A stretch of 64,000 nt of DNA from the NCBI RefSeq assembly GCF_003490935.1, contig NZ_QQGD01000003.1:248001-312000 (forward strand), given 5' to 3'. Both the position numbers and the translations under genes were made by a program. The DNA comes from Haemophilus haemolyticus_M (GTDB lineage: Bacteria; Pseudomonadota; Gammaproteobacteria; Enterobacterales; Pasteurellaceae). The notes under the pieces were generated by a model. That model saw nothing but the letters and a program-made list of their open reading frames with translations. It was not told the DNA's origin and ran no database searches. Positions 25,333-32,423 of this stretch are shown in pieces. How positions within the stretch are numbered: the stretch's first letter is position 1; every line of letters begins with the position of its first letter.

Positions 25333-25572
25333 ATGTTATACGAATATAAAATGATTCAAGCTGCGCCACATATTATTGCGCAAAGAAAGAACATTCAAAC
25401 TGCCGCAGCAGACTATTTACAAGAACTGGTGAATGAACAGGCTAGATTAGGCTGGGAGTTTTTCAGAATAGATGATTTTTCTACTGAAGAAGCGGCAGGA
25501 TGTTTTTCTGGCGGCAAAACGACAACTAAGATTCATAAAGTTATCACCTTTAGACGCGAAAAAAATGATTAA
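25333..25572 (+). CDS. DUF4177-like small protein
   Basis: A 79-aa protein. MLYEYKMIQAAPHIIAQRKN, then LVNEQARLGWEFFRID, resembles the DUF4177 pattern (YEYKvv... LNelgaeGWELv), with a Cys/Gly-rich loop before the final strand HKVITFRRE. Function of the family is unknown. AAGGAAAA precedes the ATG, and its stop overlaps the next start (TAATG). First gene of the cassette bounded by the duplicated repressor end. Confidence 0.6.
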   Translation: MLYEYKMIQAAPHIIAQRKNIQTAAADYLQELVNEQARLGWEFFRIDDFSTEEAAGCFSGGKTTTKIHKVITFRREKND

Positions 25573-25775
25573 TGGTTTGGCTTAGTATCCAATTAATTTT
25601 ACTTTATCAATATTTAGCACCGGTAAAAATTCGCAATGGTTGCCGCTTTGAGCCTAGTTGTTCAAATTACGCCATTTTAGCCTTGCGGAAATACGGTTTT
25701 CTTCGTGGTTGGAAGATGGCTTTCAATCGGCTGAAGCGGTGCAAATATCCGAATGGTGGTGATGATTACCCTTAA
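25572..25775 (+). CDS. YidD-like membrane protein insertion efficiency factor, phage-borne
   Basis: 67 aa with the YidD (DUF37) signature: LILLYQYLAPVKIRNGCRFE, then PSCSNYAILALRKYGFLRGW, MAFNRLKRC and the final glycine-rich NGGDDYP. Cellular YidD is encoded next to rnpA-yidC and assists YidC-dependent insertion of inner-membrane proteins. A second copy carried by a phage could help insert the several small membrane proteins encoded here. The CxFxPSCSxYA box is conserved except that the usual terminal HPGGxDPV is shortened. Confidence 0.8.
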   Translation: MVWLSIQLILLYQYLAPVKIRNGCRFEPSCSNYAILALRKYGFLRGWKMAFNRLKRCKYPNGGDDYP

Positions 25776-25831
25776 CGTGTATCCACTGTTCGTTTTTCAG
25801 TATCACTATAAAATTTGGACAACCTAAGAAA

Positions 25832-26056
25832 ATGAAAAAAATCATCTTAATTTTAACCGCTCTTTCTTTTGTTTTCCCAACAGCAACTTTTGCCAAAAGT
25901 AAAAAAGCAGATGCAGAGCAGTTTAATTGTGAGGACACTAAATATTGCAAAGAAATGCGTTCTTGCGCTGAAGCTAAATATCACTTGAACGAATGCGGCG
26001 AAAGCCGTTTAGATCGGGATGGGGATGGTGTGCCTTGTGAGAATGTCTGCCGATGA
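25832..26056 (+). CDS. secreted Excalibur-domain protein
   Basis: A 74-aa protein with a cleavable signal peptide (KKIILILTALSFVFPTATFA) followed by a single Excalibur calcium-binding domain: CEDTKYCKEMRSCAEAKYHL and the DxDxDGxxC loop in LDRDGDGVPCENVC. It is predicted to act in the periplasm or outside the cell; some Excalibur proteins are attached to nucleases or wall-binding modules, but this one has no other domain. Its last codons and stop run into the duplicated repressor-end sequence at 26048-26077. Confidence 0.8.
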   Translation: MKKIILILTALSFVFPTATFAKSKKADAEQFNCEDTKYCKEMRSCAEAKYHLNECGESRLDRDGDGVPCENVCR

Positions 26057-26077
26057 AGATGAAGATGAAGAAGTGGT
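26048..26077 (+). repeat. repressor 3'-end sequence, copy 2 of a duplication
   Basis: Repeats the last 24 bases found at 25271-25294, with one extra GAAGAT unit. In the repressor frame it would still read PMKMKMKKW and stop, so it looks like the original or a copied repressor terminus left downstream of the inserted genes. Confidence 0.75.
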
Positions 26078-26114
26078 AGCGATTAACCCGAGGGATTTGT
26101 AGAGGAGATAAAAA

Positions 26115-26609
26115 ATGAAAAATATGATTAGTTCTAATTATAAGCAATCTATCTTTAATCGTTTTAAAGGGTATTTAAGATTTTTAAATGAGCACCCAGA
26201 GTTTTACCTTGTGTCAATAATCTATTCGTTTTTACCTGATTTTTTAAAAGGGAAGACCTTTTGTGAGGCATTTTCAGCATTAATACCTTTAATTCCTTTG
26301 CTTATAGCCTATGTATTGGCTAAATGTATATTTATTTTAAAAGGTGGAAAAGTATTAACGTGTATTCTATGTTTTTCGGCTTGTTTTTATATTTTTAGTT
26401 ATACACATATGATCGCAATTAAAACTGTAAATGAAATACAAAATGATTATATGAGTTCTTATATATTGAACTTCTTTGTAGATAAAACGCCTGAATATAT
26501 ATCCTATTTAATATTGTTCGGGTATACCATCTTACCTTCTTTACCTGTACTTGGATTGTTTTGGAATATGTATAAGAAAGCTCAAGTAGCTCACAAGGAG
26601 AAAAAATGA
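26115..26609 (+). CDS. multi-pass membrane protein, unknown function
   Basis: A 164-aa AT-rich gene behind AGAGGAG. Predicted membrane helices lie around residues 30-50, 58-78, 84-105 and 132-153 (ALIPLIPLLIAYVLAKCIFI; YLILFGYTILPSLPVLGLFW). The N-terminus is basic and soluble. No recognised family. Its end overlaps the start of the zinc-ribbon gene by 4 bases, so the two proteins are probably made together. It may be a lysogenic-conversion or superinfection-immunity factor, inferred from position and topology only. Confidence 0.6.
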   Translation: MKNMISSNYKQSIFNRFKGYLRFLNEHPEFYLVSIIYSFLPDFLKGKTFCEAFSALIPLIPLLIAYVLAKCIFILKGGKVLTCILCFSACFYIFSYTHMIAIKTVNEIQNDYMSSYILNFFVDKTPEYISYLILFGYTILPSLPVLGLFWNMYKKAQVAHKEKK

Positions 26610-26971
26610 CAGATAACTTATTTACAACAGAAATGTTCAGTGATTATCTAAACATTAAGAAAATTAGCAATATTTGTCCTTGTTGTAATCAGAACCTGGA
26701 AAATTATGTGGCAAGGGGAATGGAATTTCGAGCAAATGTGATTGAGAATGGCAAAATAGTGCCGTCTTCTGATGAAAATGACAATGTTGGGTTAGGTCTT
26801 CCTTATACCGTGATTGATGCAAACGGTTTGCTTACGGGTATTCGTGATGGTGCATATGGGGTCTTTTTGTTTCGTTGTGAAAATTGTGGCTTTGTGCGTG
26901 CATTTGATGCGGCGTTTGTCAAAATGGAATATAGCCTATTAAAACGTGAAGAAGCGAGCCAAAAGGAGTAG
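26606..26971 (+). CDS. zinc-ribbon protein, unknown function
   Basis: 121 aa with two widely spaced cysteine pairs, CPCC near residues 25-28 and CENC near 92-95, that should form one zinc ribbon around a beta-rich insert (GLPYTVIDANGLLTGIRDG). Acidic overall and soluble. It is the middle gene of a three-gene operon (membrane protein, zinc ribbon, coiled-coil membrane protein) with 4-bp overlap and 3-bp gap. No known family recognised. Confidence 0.6.
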   Translation: MTDNLFTTEMFSDYLNIKKISNICPCCNQNLENYVARGMEFRANVIENGKIVPSSDENDNVGLGLPYTVIDANGLLTGIRDGAYGVFLFRCENCGFVRAFDAAFVKMEYSLLKREEASQKE

Positions 26972-26974
26972 AAT

Positions 26975-27271
26975 ATGGCAAATAAAAGTCATCTTTATAT
27001 CGTTGATGATGATACAGCACAAGTTACCCCTACAGGGTTTAACGGAGGAGAGCCGCCTATGTCTCATTTAGAAAAACGCGTTGAGAAGTTAGAAGAGCAA
27101 TATTTGAAAATTTACACCGATCTTGAAATTATCAAATCTAATTATGCGACAAAATCAGATGTATCAGATGCAATCTCCCTACAAACAAAATGGATTGCAG
27201 GTACGATTATAGGTGCATTGGTGTTAGGTATTGGAGCAATGTCAGCAATTTTGAAATGGTTGATTGTATAA
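26975..27271 (+). CDS. coiled-coil protein with C-terminal membrane anchor
   Basis: 98 aa with a polar N-terminus, a coiled coil over about residues 30-60 (HLEKRVEKLEEQYLKIYTDL) and a C-terminal hydrophobic helix (WIAGTIIGALVLGIGAMSAI). The build resembles XhlA/hemolysin-type small phage membrane proteins, but gene context is lysogenic rather than lytic. Last gene of the plus-strand accessory block, followed by a terminator. Confidence 0.6.
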   Translation: MANKSHLYIVDDDTAQVTPTGFNGGEPPMSHLEKRVEKLEEQYLKIYTDLEIIKSNYATKSDVSDAISLQTKWIAGTIIGALVLGIGAMSAILKWLIV

Positions 27272-27290
27272 TGTGTAAAAAAATAAAACT

Positions 27291-27316
27291 GCCTGCGTGA
27301 ACTCGTGGGCTTTTTT
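27291..27316 (+). terminator. terminator of the repressor/accessory transcription unit
   Basis: GCCTGCG and CGTGGGC (with G-U pairs) enclose a 6-nt loop, followed by six T. It separates the plus-strand lysogeny block from the convergent late tail operon. Confidence 0.7.
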
Positions 27317-27405
27317 GTAAGGAAAATTTAATAAAAGCTAAGAAATTTAAATCTTTACATATTCTTAATTAATTATACATTTTAATGTATGCGCATGAAT
27401 TAACC

Positions 27406-28596
27406 CTATTTTTTCTCTTTTTTCACTTCCACTTCATCTTCTTCCACTTTCAATTCGCACTCAATTTGACTGGTAAAACCACCATCTGAAAGATTGTGTG
27501 TCACTTTGGTGATTAGCCAGTTGGTTGCGTCAATTTCTGCTTTAAAGCCTGAAAGCTCAATGGGCGTTTCGGGGATTAAATCAGGTTCGCCAAAGGCAAG
27601 ATTTAGGCTAAATGTTGCCACGCCTCGTTTGAGTTTGTCAAAGGCGGATTTTGCGGCGTTGATGGCGGTTTTTTCGCTAGCATAAGTGTGGCGGAGTGAT
27701 TTTATTTGTGCATTATCACTGGTGATAGGCTCTTGTTGCTCAATAGTGTTGTATTTGCGTTTGCTTAATCGTCTGCCTTTCACTGTGCCATTTTTCAGCG
27801 TTCTGCCTTGCGTCATACGCTGTTTTTTTACAATCTTGGTGTTTTCATCCACCGTAATTTCGCCACGTTTGCCCGTGTCTGTATCGTGCCAATATGCCCG
27901 CACGGCTTTGTAGTTTTCACTTTCTGCGATAGAGAAATTGTAGTTGTCACCACTTTTGCGAGTGATTTTACGCAGTGGAATCGGCTTGCCTGTGGCGGTT
28001 TTGCTTTGTCCTAATGACATAAATAATAGCGTGCCATTTTTAACCGTGCACATTGCCCCGTGCTCTTCTGCCAGGCGGCTTAATAGATTAATGTCGCTCT
28101 CGTTGGTTTGGTCAATGTGTGCGATAAACGTATTTGCCAGTTTTTTCTCACACTGGCTTTTGAGTTGGTTTTCTTTGGCGATGGTGTCAATAATTTCGCC
28201 CAACGTTTTTTTATCAAATGAGCGCTCTTTTTGTTCGGAAAATGAGCCTTTTAAATCAGCCGCTCGTGCTCTGATGGTTAATCGGTCTGCTGATCCTGCA
28301 CCACCTGAAAATTGTACTTCATCCACTGAATATTGCCCTTTGTCAATCAGCGGTTTGCCTTTCCAGCCTAGCGCAACTTGGATTGTGGCATTGCGTGTCG
28401 GCAAAGCCAGTTTGCCGTCATGATCGGATAATTCTAAGTCGAGTGTGTCCGCTTCCAATCCTCGATTATCTGTTAAAGACAAACTAATTAAACGGCTCGA
28501 AATCACTTGTGTGATGTCTTGCTGTTTTTTGTCTTTCGTGGTGATCTGCACTTTAAAAGCGGGCGTGCGGTGATTGTCAAGATTTAAATCAAACAT
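27406..28596 (-). CDS. D: tail protein GpD (baseplate hub, P2 type)
   Basis: A 396-aa phage late-control D family protein, hub of the contractile tail baseplate to which the spike is attached. The family motif region SDINLLSRLAEEHGAMCTVK is near residue 165. The N-terminus (TPAFKVQITTKDKKQQDITQ) and the C-terminal DATNWLITKVTHNLSDGGFT are typical of the GpD/gp27-like fold. Last gene of the FI-FII-E-U-D operon; its start overlaps the end of U. The lysine/glutamate-rich tail (EEDEVEVKKEKK) is unusual but harmless. Confidence 0.88.
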   Translation of the reverse strand: MFDLNLDNHRTPAFKVQITTKDKKQQDITQVISSRLISLSLTDNRGLEADTLDLELSDHDGKLALPTRNATIQVALGWKGKPLIDKGQYSVDEVQFSGGAGSADRLTIRARAADLKGSFSEQKERSFDKKTLGEIIDTIAKENQLKSQCEKKLANTFIAHIDQTNESDINLLSRLAEEHGAMCTVKNGTLLFMSLGQSKTATGKPIPLRKITRKSGDNYNFSIAESENYKAVRAYWHDTDTGKRGEITVDENTKIVKKQRMTQGRTLKNGTVKGRRLSKRKYNTIEQQEPITSDNAQIKSLRHTYASEKTAINAAKSAFDKLKRGVATFSLNLAFGEPDLIPETPIELSGFKAEIDATNWLITKVTHNLSDGGFTSQIECELKVEEDEVEVKKEKK

Positions 28597-29033
28597 TAAA
28601 GGCTACTCATTAAACTCTCTGCAATGGCGATTAACATTGGGTCATCGGTGCGTTTTAAGCTCATGCTGAAATCAATCGCACGAGGTGCACCATCGCCAAA
28701 AAATTCTGTTCGGGTTTCTTGCACGCTTTCGATCACAAAAAAACCGATAATTTCAAAGGTTGCTCCGTCAATCAGTGGAAATGCACCGCCACTGTCTGCC
28801 ATTAATTCCAGGGCTTTAATTGAAAATCTACCGCCAGTGATTTCTGGGATTAATCTGCCACTAATCGTCACAGTTTCGCTTTCTTTGCCAGTGAACTGTG
28901 ATTTTGGCATTGCCCCGACAATGGCATTGGTTGGATGTCGCCAATTTGATGTGCGGTCTAAACTTTGAAAAGGTACAGTTTGCCGAGTGAACACAAACAT
29001 GCCCAATGTGGCAAGTGAGAAGTTTTGGAACAT
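28596..29033 (-). CDS. U: tail terminator/assembly protein GpU
   Basis: 145 aa, P2 GpU family: LATLGMFVFTRQTVPFQSLD followed by SNWRHPTN and the C-terminal LKRTDD. Needed for tail length determination and head joining in P2-like phages. It overlaps the D start by one base. An inverted uptake-signal pair separates it from the small membrane gene upstream. Confidence 0.85.
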   Translation of the reverse strand: MFQNFSLATLGMFVFTRQTVPFQSLDRTSNWRHPTNAIVGAMPKSQFTGKESETVTISGRLIPEITGGRFSIKALELMADSGGAFPLIDGATFEIIGFFVIESVQETRTEFFGDGAPRAIDFSMSLKRTDDPMLIAIAESLMSSL

Positions 29034-29049
29034 AAATAATCCTAAAGAA

Positions 29050-29088
29050 AAGTGCGGTCAAAAAATCTCGTGATTTCTGACCGCACTT
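29050..29088 (-). repeat. inverted uptake-signal pair in the tail operon
   Basis: AAGTGCGGTCA at 29050-29060 and its exact complement at 29078-29088. Forms an 11-bp stem just upstream of gpU. It may attenuate transcription from FII-E into U-D, and it is a DNA uptake site in Haemophilus. Confidence 0.6.
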
Positions 29089-29094
29089 GATGAA

Positions 29095-29220
29095 TTAGCG
29101 AAAGAGAAATGCAATGCCGAAAATCACAAGCAACCAAAAGGCAATGGAGAGAATAAAGATTCCACGCCATACAATATGCCGTGGCATATTTAATAAATAA
29201 TCAATCAGTTTCTGTTTCAT
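29095..29220 (-). CDS. 41-aa membrane protein between E' and U
   Basis: Encodes MKQKLIDYLLNMPRHIVWRG plus a membrane helix (IFILSIAFWLLVIFGIAFLF) and a final Arg. In P2 this position is taken by tape-measure gene T; here T is elsewhere. The ATG overlaps the E' reading frame by about 20 bases, with AAGGAA seven bases before it. Unknown role; possibly a late membrane factor. Confidence 0.6.
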   Translation of the reverse strand: MKQKLIDYLLNMPRHIVWRGIFILSIAFWLLVIFGIAFLFR

Positions 29221-29347
29221 TTCGTTTCCTTGCTTTTTCTCGCCATTGCATTAATTCGGAAAATGTCATTTGCTCAAATGCTTGTGGTTGCCAGTGGAAG
29301 ATGATAGCAATATCTGCCATGGCATCTTCCACTGTTGCGGCAATCAT
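29201..29347 (-). CDS. E': tail protein GpE' (frameshift extension of E)
   Basis: Encodes MIAATVEDAMADIAIIFHWQ, then QAFEQMTFSELMQWREKA, the P2 GpE domain (ADIAxxFHWxP...MxxxELxxWRExA). In P2 it is made as an E-E' fusion by -1 frameshifting. Here the frame is open back to a T_TTT_TTA slippery site in E, with no stop between, and joins correctly. An independent ATG also overlaps the E stop (TAATG), so both free and fused forms are possible. The product acts as a tape-measure chaperone during tail assembly. Confidence 0.85.
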   Translation of the reverse strand: MIAATVEDAMADIAIIFHWQPQAFEQMTFSELMQWREKARKRNETETD

Positions 29348-29646
29348 TACTCGGTCGCTTCGGTTTCCACTTCCGAGTTCTTCCCTAAAAAACCGACAGC
29401 CGCCGCAGCAAGCTCGGTGAAATCTGCGACTTCCATTGTGGCAAAGTCTGCTTTGTGCAGTACTGGCGATGTCACGCGTGGCAATAACACTTGTAATGCG
29501 TCTACATCCATTTGCAACACATCAAACATTTTTAAGCCTTTTAATGCGGGCACAGTCGGTTTATTGACGGTGATTTCCGTGATTTGGTTTTCGCCACGAG
29601 TAATAGGGTTGGTTAAGGTGATGATTTTGGTGTTTTCTGTTTTCAT
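29347..29646 (-). CDS. E: tail assembly protein GpE
   Basis: A 99-aa protein of the Mu/P2 gp41-E family (IITLTNPITRGENQITEITV). Near its 3' end, codons GGT TTT TTA provide a slippery heptamer, and the -1 frame continues into E' (see 29386-29392). With E' it forms the paired tail-assembly chaperones found ahead of tape measures in tailed phages. A terminator-like hairpin lies between FII and E. Confidence 0.85.
   Translation of the reverse strand: MKTENTKIITLTNPITRGENQITEITVNKPTVPALKGLKMFDVLQMDVDALQVLLPRVTSPVLHKADFATMEVADFTELAAAAVGFLGKNSEVETEATE
29386..29392 (-). promoter_or_regulatory. programmed -1 ribosomal frameshift site, T_TTT_TTA
   Basis: TTTTTTA in the minus-strand message, phased as GG[T TTT TTA] in the E frame, the canonical X_XXY_YYZ heptamer. 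After slipping back one base the ribosome reads AGG GAA GAA CTC and continues without a stop into E'. P2 uses T_TTT_TTG at the same place. Confidence 0.8.
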
Positions 29647-29693
29647 TTTATGTTTCCTTTAAAATTCCTCTTTTTTGTAAAGAGGGGATGGGA

Positions 29694-29717
29694 TTTAATA
29701 AAAGCCCCTTTCGGGGC
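29694..29717 (-). terminator. hairpin between FII and E
   Basis: On the minus strand GCCCCGAAAGGGGC followed by TTTTATT. A partial terminator here would set a high ratio of tube protein (FII) to the downstream assembly proteins. Confidence 0.65.
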
Positions 29718-29731
29718 AAGGTGTGTGTGAA

Positions 29732-30238
29732 TTAAATGCCGATTGCTGCACGGTGTTCTGCCAAGCGGTCGTTACCATCGACAATAAAAATTGAATTGAG
29801 CAAATCAATTTCGATGATGTCTTTGCCGTTTTCAATGATCTTGTAATAAGTCAAAGGCACGGTGTAGCTTTGTTCGGTATCATCGCCTGGTTTGCTTGTG
29901 CCGTTGTCGATTTCTCCAAAACGACCGCGCATGACAAGCTCAATAGAGGTGACTTCTTCTGTATCGTCTTGTTGATACGCACCGGCAAAACGCAATGCCG
30001 TGCCGTCAATCGAGCCGCCGAATTTTTTTAATAGTTCGGTCATATAACCGCCCATTTTGAACTGAACATCTAAAGGTTCTATGCCCTGATTTACTTTGAC
30101 TTCACCAATCATGCCACCTGCGCGATACGCTTCTAATTTCATCGCTAATTTAGGTTGGGTGATTTCGGTGACTTGGCCACGGTAAGAATTACCGTCAGCC
30201 AAAAAATTCATTAATTTGAGTTTTCGAGGTAATGCCAT
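29732..30238 (-). CDS. FII: major tail tube protein GpFII
   Basis: 168 aa, P2 FII family (LPRKLKLMNFLADGNSYRGQ, then MGGYMTELLKKFGG). It forms the inner tube of the contractile tail. It starts 4 bp after the sheath gene and is followed by a hairpin that probably limits expression of E. Confidence 0.92.
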   Translation of the reverse strand: MALPRKLKLMNFLADGNSYRGQVTEITQPKLAMKLEAYRAGGMIGEVKVNQGIEPLDVQFKMGGYMTELLKKFGGSIDGTALRFAGAYQQDDTEEVTSIELVMRGRFGEIDNGTSKPGDDTEQSYTVPLTYYKIIENGKDIIEIDLLNSIFIVDGNDRLAEHRAAIGI

Positions 30239-30241
30239 TTT

Positions 30242-31426
30242 TTACGCTCCTACTTTTGCAATGTTTGCGGCAAATTCCACAAGGTATTCATCGCTGATGT
30301 ATTGGTTAAAGCCAAGTTGTTCTAACGGTGGAACAGGGCAGTAATCATAAGACACAAGTAATTTTGCATCTTTTAAGGTTGCGGCTGTGTTGAGGTTGGC
30401 ATTGATAAATGCTTTCCCACCGATTAAATAGCCTTGCGCCACATATTCACGCCATTTTGCATTGATCGCTTCTACGATTTCTTTCACAAGATTCACGGAA
30501 ATGTCTTTATCCATCGCCCAGTCAAAGGATTGTGCAATGGTGTCTTTCAACACTTGTGCCGTGCGAGTGTAGTTTTCGTAGATAAATAATTTATCTGCCG
30601 AACGAGTGCGTAATCCCCAGAACTTAAAGCCATTGTGGTTTACACAACAAGTAATGCCTTGTTCGTTGAGATAATTCACGTCGGTTGCACTGTCGTTAAT
30701 ATCGAAAGAAAGTGGCTTGGTGACACCCGTCACGCCAGTTAAACCTTTGTTAGAAATGGAAGTGTGCCAGCCATATTCTTTGTCTTGATATGCACGCATT
30801 GCGGCAGCGCGAACAACGGCATAATCCACTTCGGTTTGTTTGGTGTTTGGGTTAAACGACAAGAAATCACCGAAAATCAGCATTAATTCACGTTGTGAGA
30901 AATTGCGACCGTATGTCACTGCTTCTTCTTTGGTTTTTGCTGTTCCACATGATGCATATACAAAGCCGTTGAGTTTTTTCACTACGCTTAAAAGCTCGGT
31001 GGTCACATCTTGGCTGTCATATTTCGGGATGCAGAAAATACGAGGTTTGACACCACAAACTGCAGCAGACACGAGGAACGCTTTTAAGCCAGTGTAATTG
31101 CCTTCGTTATCGACTGAACCGATCACGTTGGCTTTCATGGTGCTTTCATCTTCGTTTTCTTCCACACGAATGACGACAACTTTACAATTCACAATGTCCG
31201 CAATGCCATCTAGCGCACGAGATAACGTGCCTTGTTTACCTGCTTTGGCTTGCATTTCGGCGGTGATGCCAGTTAAAAGAGTGGGTTTGTTGAGTGGGAA
31301 AACCGATGCATCTGCATCTGGTGCGGTTGCCACTAAACCGATAACTGCAGTAGATGATGTGGTGAGTGTTCGCAAGGCCTCGGAAATTTCCGTTACCTTG
31401 ACCCCATGGAGATATTCATCTGTCAT
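30242..31426 (-). CDS. FI: tail sheath protein GpFI
   Basis: 394 aa, P2 FI/phage tail sheath family, the contractile outer cylinder. Typical N-terminus (YLHGVKVTEISEALRTLTTS, then GLVATAPDAD) and a C-terminal domain with IGGKAFINANLNTAATLKDA. First gene of the FI-FII-E-U-D operon. The 160-bp gap upstream contains a TGT-N13-ACA late-activator box. Confidence 0.93.
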   Translation of the reverse strand: MTDEYLHGVKVTEISEALRTLTTSSTAVIGLVATAPDADASVFPLNKPTLLTGITAEMQAKAGKQGTLSRALDGIADIVNCKVVVIRVEENEDESTMKANVIGSVDNEGNYTGLKAFLVSAAVCGVKPRIFCIPKYDSQDVTTELLSVVKKLNGFVYASCGTAKTKEEAVTYGRNFSQRELMLIFGDFLSFNPNTKQTEVDYAVVRAAAMRAYQDKEYGWHTSISNKGLTGVTGVTKPLSFDINDSATDVNYLNEQGITCCVNHNGFKFWGLRTRSADKLFIYENYTRTAQVLKDTIAQSFDWAMDKDISVNLVKEIVEAINAKWREYVAQGYLIGGKAFINANLNTAATLKDAKLLVSYDYCPVPPLEQLGFNQYISDEYLVEFAANIAKVGA

Positions 31427-31507
31427 AATTTTAGCCCTATGGTTTCTATTGGTTAAATAATGTCTTTATTGTGATTGAGAGGATGGAGTAGTGCGAGCGG
31501 TTGGCGT

Positions 31508-31526
31508 TGTGGTATTTAAACTAACA
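31508..31526 (-). promoter_or_regulatory. late-activator (Ogr-type) box upstream of FI
   Basis: TTGT-GGTATTTAAACTA-ACAA: TGT at 31508-31510 and ACA at 31524-31526 separated by 13 bp, about 80-100 bp before the sheath start. P2 Ogr sites are TGT-N12-ACA, centred near -55. Two more sites with the same N13 spacing precede the other late operons. Confidence 0.55.
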
Positions 31527-31586
31527 AAGGGCGATTAGGTAGAGTCGGAGGGATAAAAACGGCGGAATTACCCGCCGTCACTTTTA

Positions 31587-31949
31587 TCACCCCACCTCAC
31601 TCACAAAATCCACCTGTGCAGGGTCTGCAAAAGCAATGAGATACGCAGGGAAAAATGATGCATCCACAGGCATTTCGTAAATTTCTTTGAAATAGGCTTT
31701 TTCCACAGTAGCGTTGGCAAATAATGCCATACCCACTTTCCCCACTAATTCAGGATTGACTTTCACATTAAACCAAGATTCGGTTGAGCCTGGTTTTAAT
31801 GTCAGTTTCTGCACCCATTGGTTTTTTGTCCCCTGTTGAGCGGTGGCGGCGGTTTGTAATGCTGCCACCGTCTCTTGTAATTGAGCAATATCTTTGCCAA
31901 CTTGATACGCAAAACCTTGGTCTTGTTGGTTAATTTCTAACTTTTCCAT
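31587..31949 (-). CDS. hypothetical phage protein of the tail-fibre region, 120 aa
   Basis: Start chosen at ATG 31949 (MEKLEINQQDQGFAYQVGKD) behind GAGGA; the frame extends upstream but without a ribosome site. The N-terminal 45 residues look helical; the rest is beta-rich (QKLTLKPGSTESWFNVKVNP). No family recognised. It closes the baseplate/fibre operon just before the FI promoter region. Confidence 0.6.
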   Translation of the reverse strand: MEKLEINQQDQGFAYQVGKDIAQLQETVAALQTAATAQQGTKNQWVQKLTLKPGSTESWFNVKVNPELVGKVGMALFANATVEKAYFKEIYEMPVDASFFPAYLIAFADPAQVDFVSEVG

Positions 31950-32082
31950 TTTTGTAGTCCTCTTTAGCTTGGTTGTAGATCTTAAAAAGTGCTGAATCAA
32001 ACATTGCAAGGATTGCCAGTTTTACACAAGGCTGAACCTTGATTTGCACAGTTTGTTTGGGTTTTACTTGGATAGTTTGCAT
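31930..32082 (-). CDS. 50-aa phage protein of the tail-fibre region
   Basis: Reads MQTIQVKPKQTVQIKVQPCV, then KLAILAMFDSALFKIY and a charged tail. Its ATG overlaps the stop of the upstream gene (TGATG), with GAGGAG as ribosome site, and its end overlaps the next start by 20 bases. The tight coupling on both sides supports translation. Function unknown. Confidence 0.55.
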   Translation of the reverse strand: MQTIQVKPKQTVQIKVQPCVKLAILAMFDSALFKIYNQAKEDYKNGKVRN

Positions 32083-32423
32083 CATACTCTCCTCGTAATA
32101 TCGTGTTGTAACCGCACTTTACCGTTACACCACGTTTTAATTTTGCCGTCTGGCGTGGTTTGTTGCAGGTCAAATCTTGCCTCTTTCCACGTTACATTTT
32201 CTGTTTGTTCATGAGCGATGATGAGGCTAACTTCATTCCCGTTGATTAGGATGCCTTGGTTGTCTGTTGATAAGTGAATCTTCTCGTTTGCACTGCCAAA
32301 AGGCACAATATCGCAATCAAACCGACTGCCAGTAAAATCTAAGGGTTCGCCGTTTTCTTCGGTAAAAACTAAGGTTTCCACTTCATCATCACCGCGAATC
32401 CAGTTAAAAATAATCTCAGCCAT
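32082..32423 (-). CDS. phage tail-associated protein, 113 aa
   Basis: Start at ATG 32423 (MAEIIFNWIRGDDEVETLVF) behind AAGGCGG. A beta-rich protein whose early part (EENGEPLDFTGSRFDCDIVP) resembles small N-terminal domains found in fibre- or baseplate-associated phage proteins. The precise function is not known. It overlaps the end of the gene upstream by 8 bases. Confidence 0.55.
   Translation of the reverse strand: MAEIIFNWIRGDDEVETLVFTEENGEPLDFTGSRFDCDIVPFGSANEKIHLSTDNQGILINGNEVSLIIAHEQTENVTWKEARFDLQQTTPDGKIKTWCNGKVRLQHDITRRV

Noticed and set aside
29270..29662. 130-codon plus-strand frame opposite E and E'
   Set aside because: Overlaps two recognised tail genes and their frameshift site; no ribosome site.
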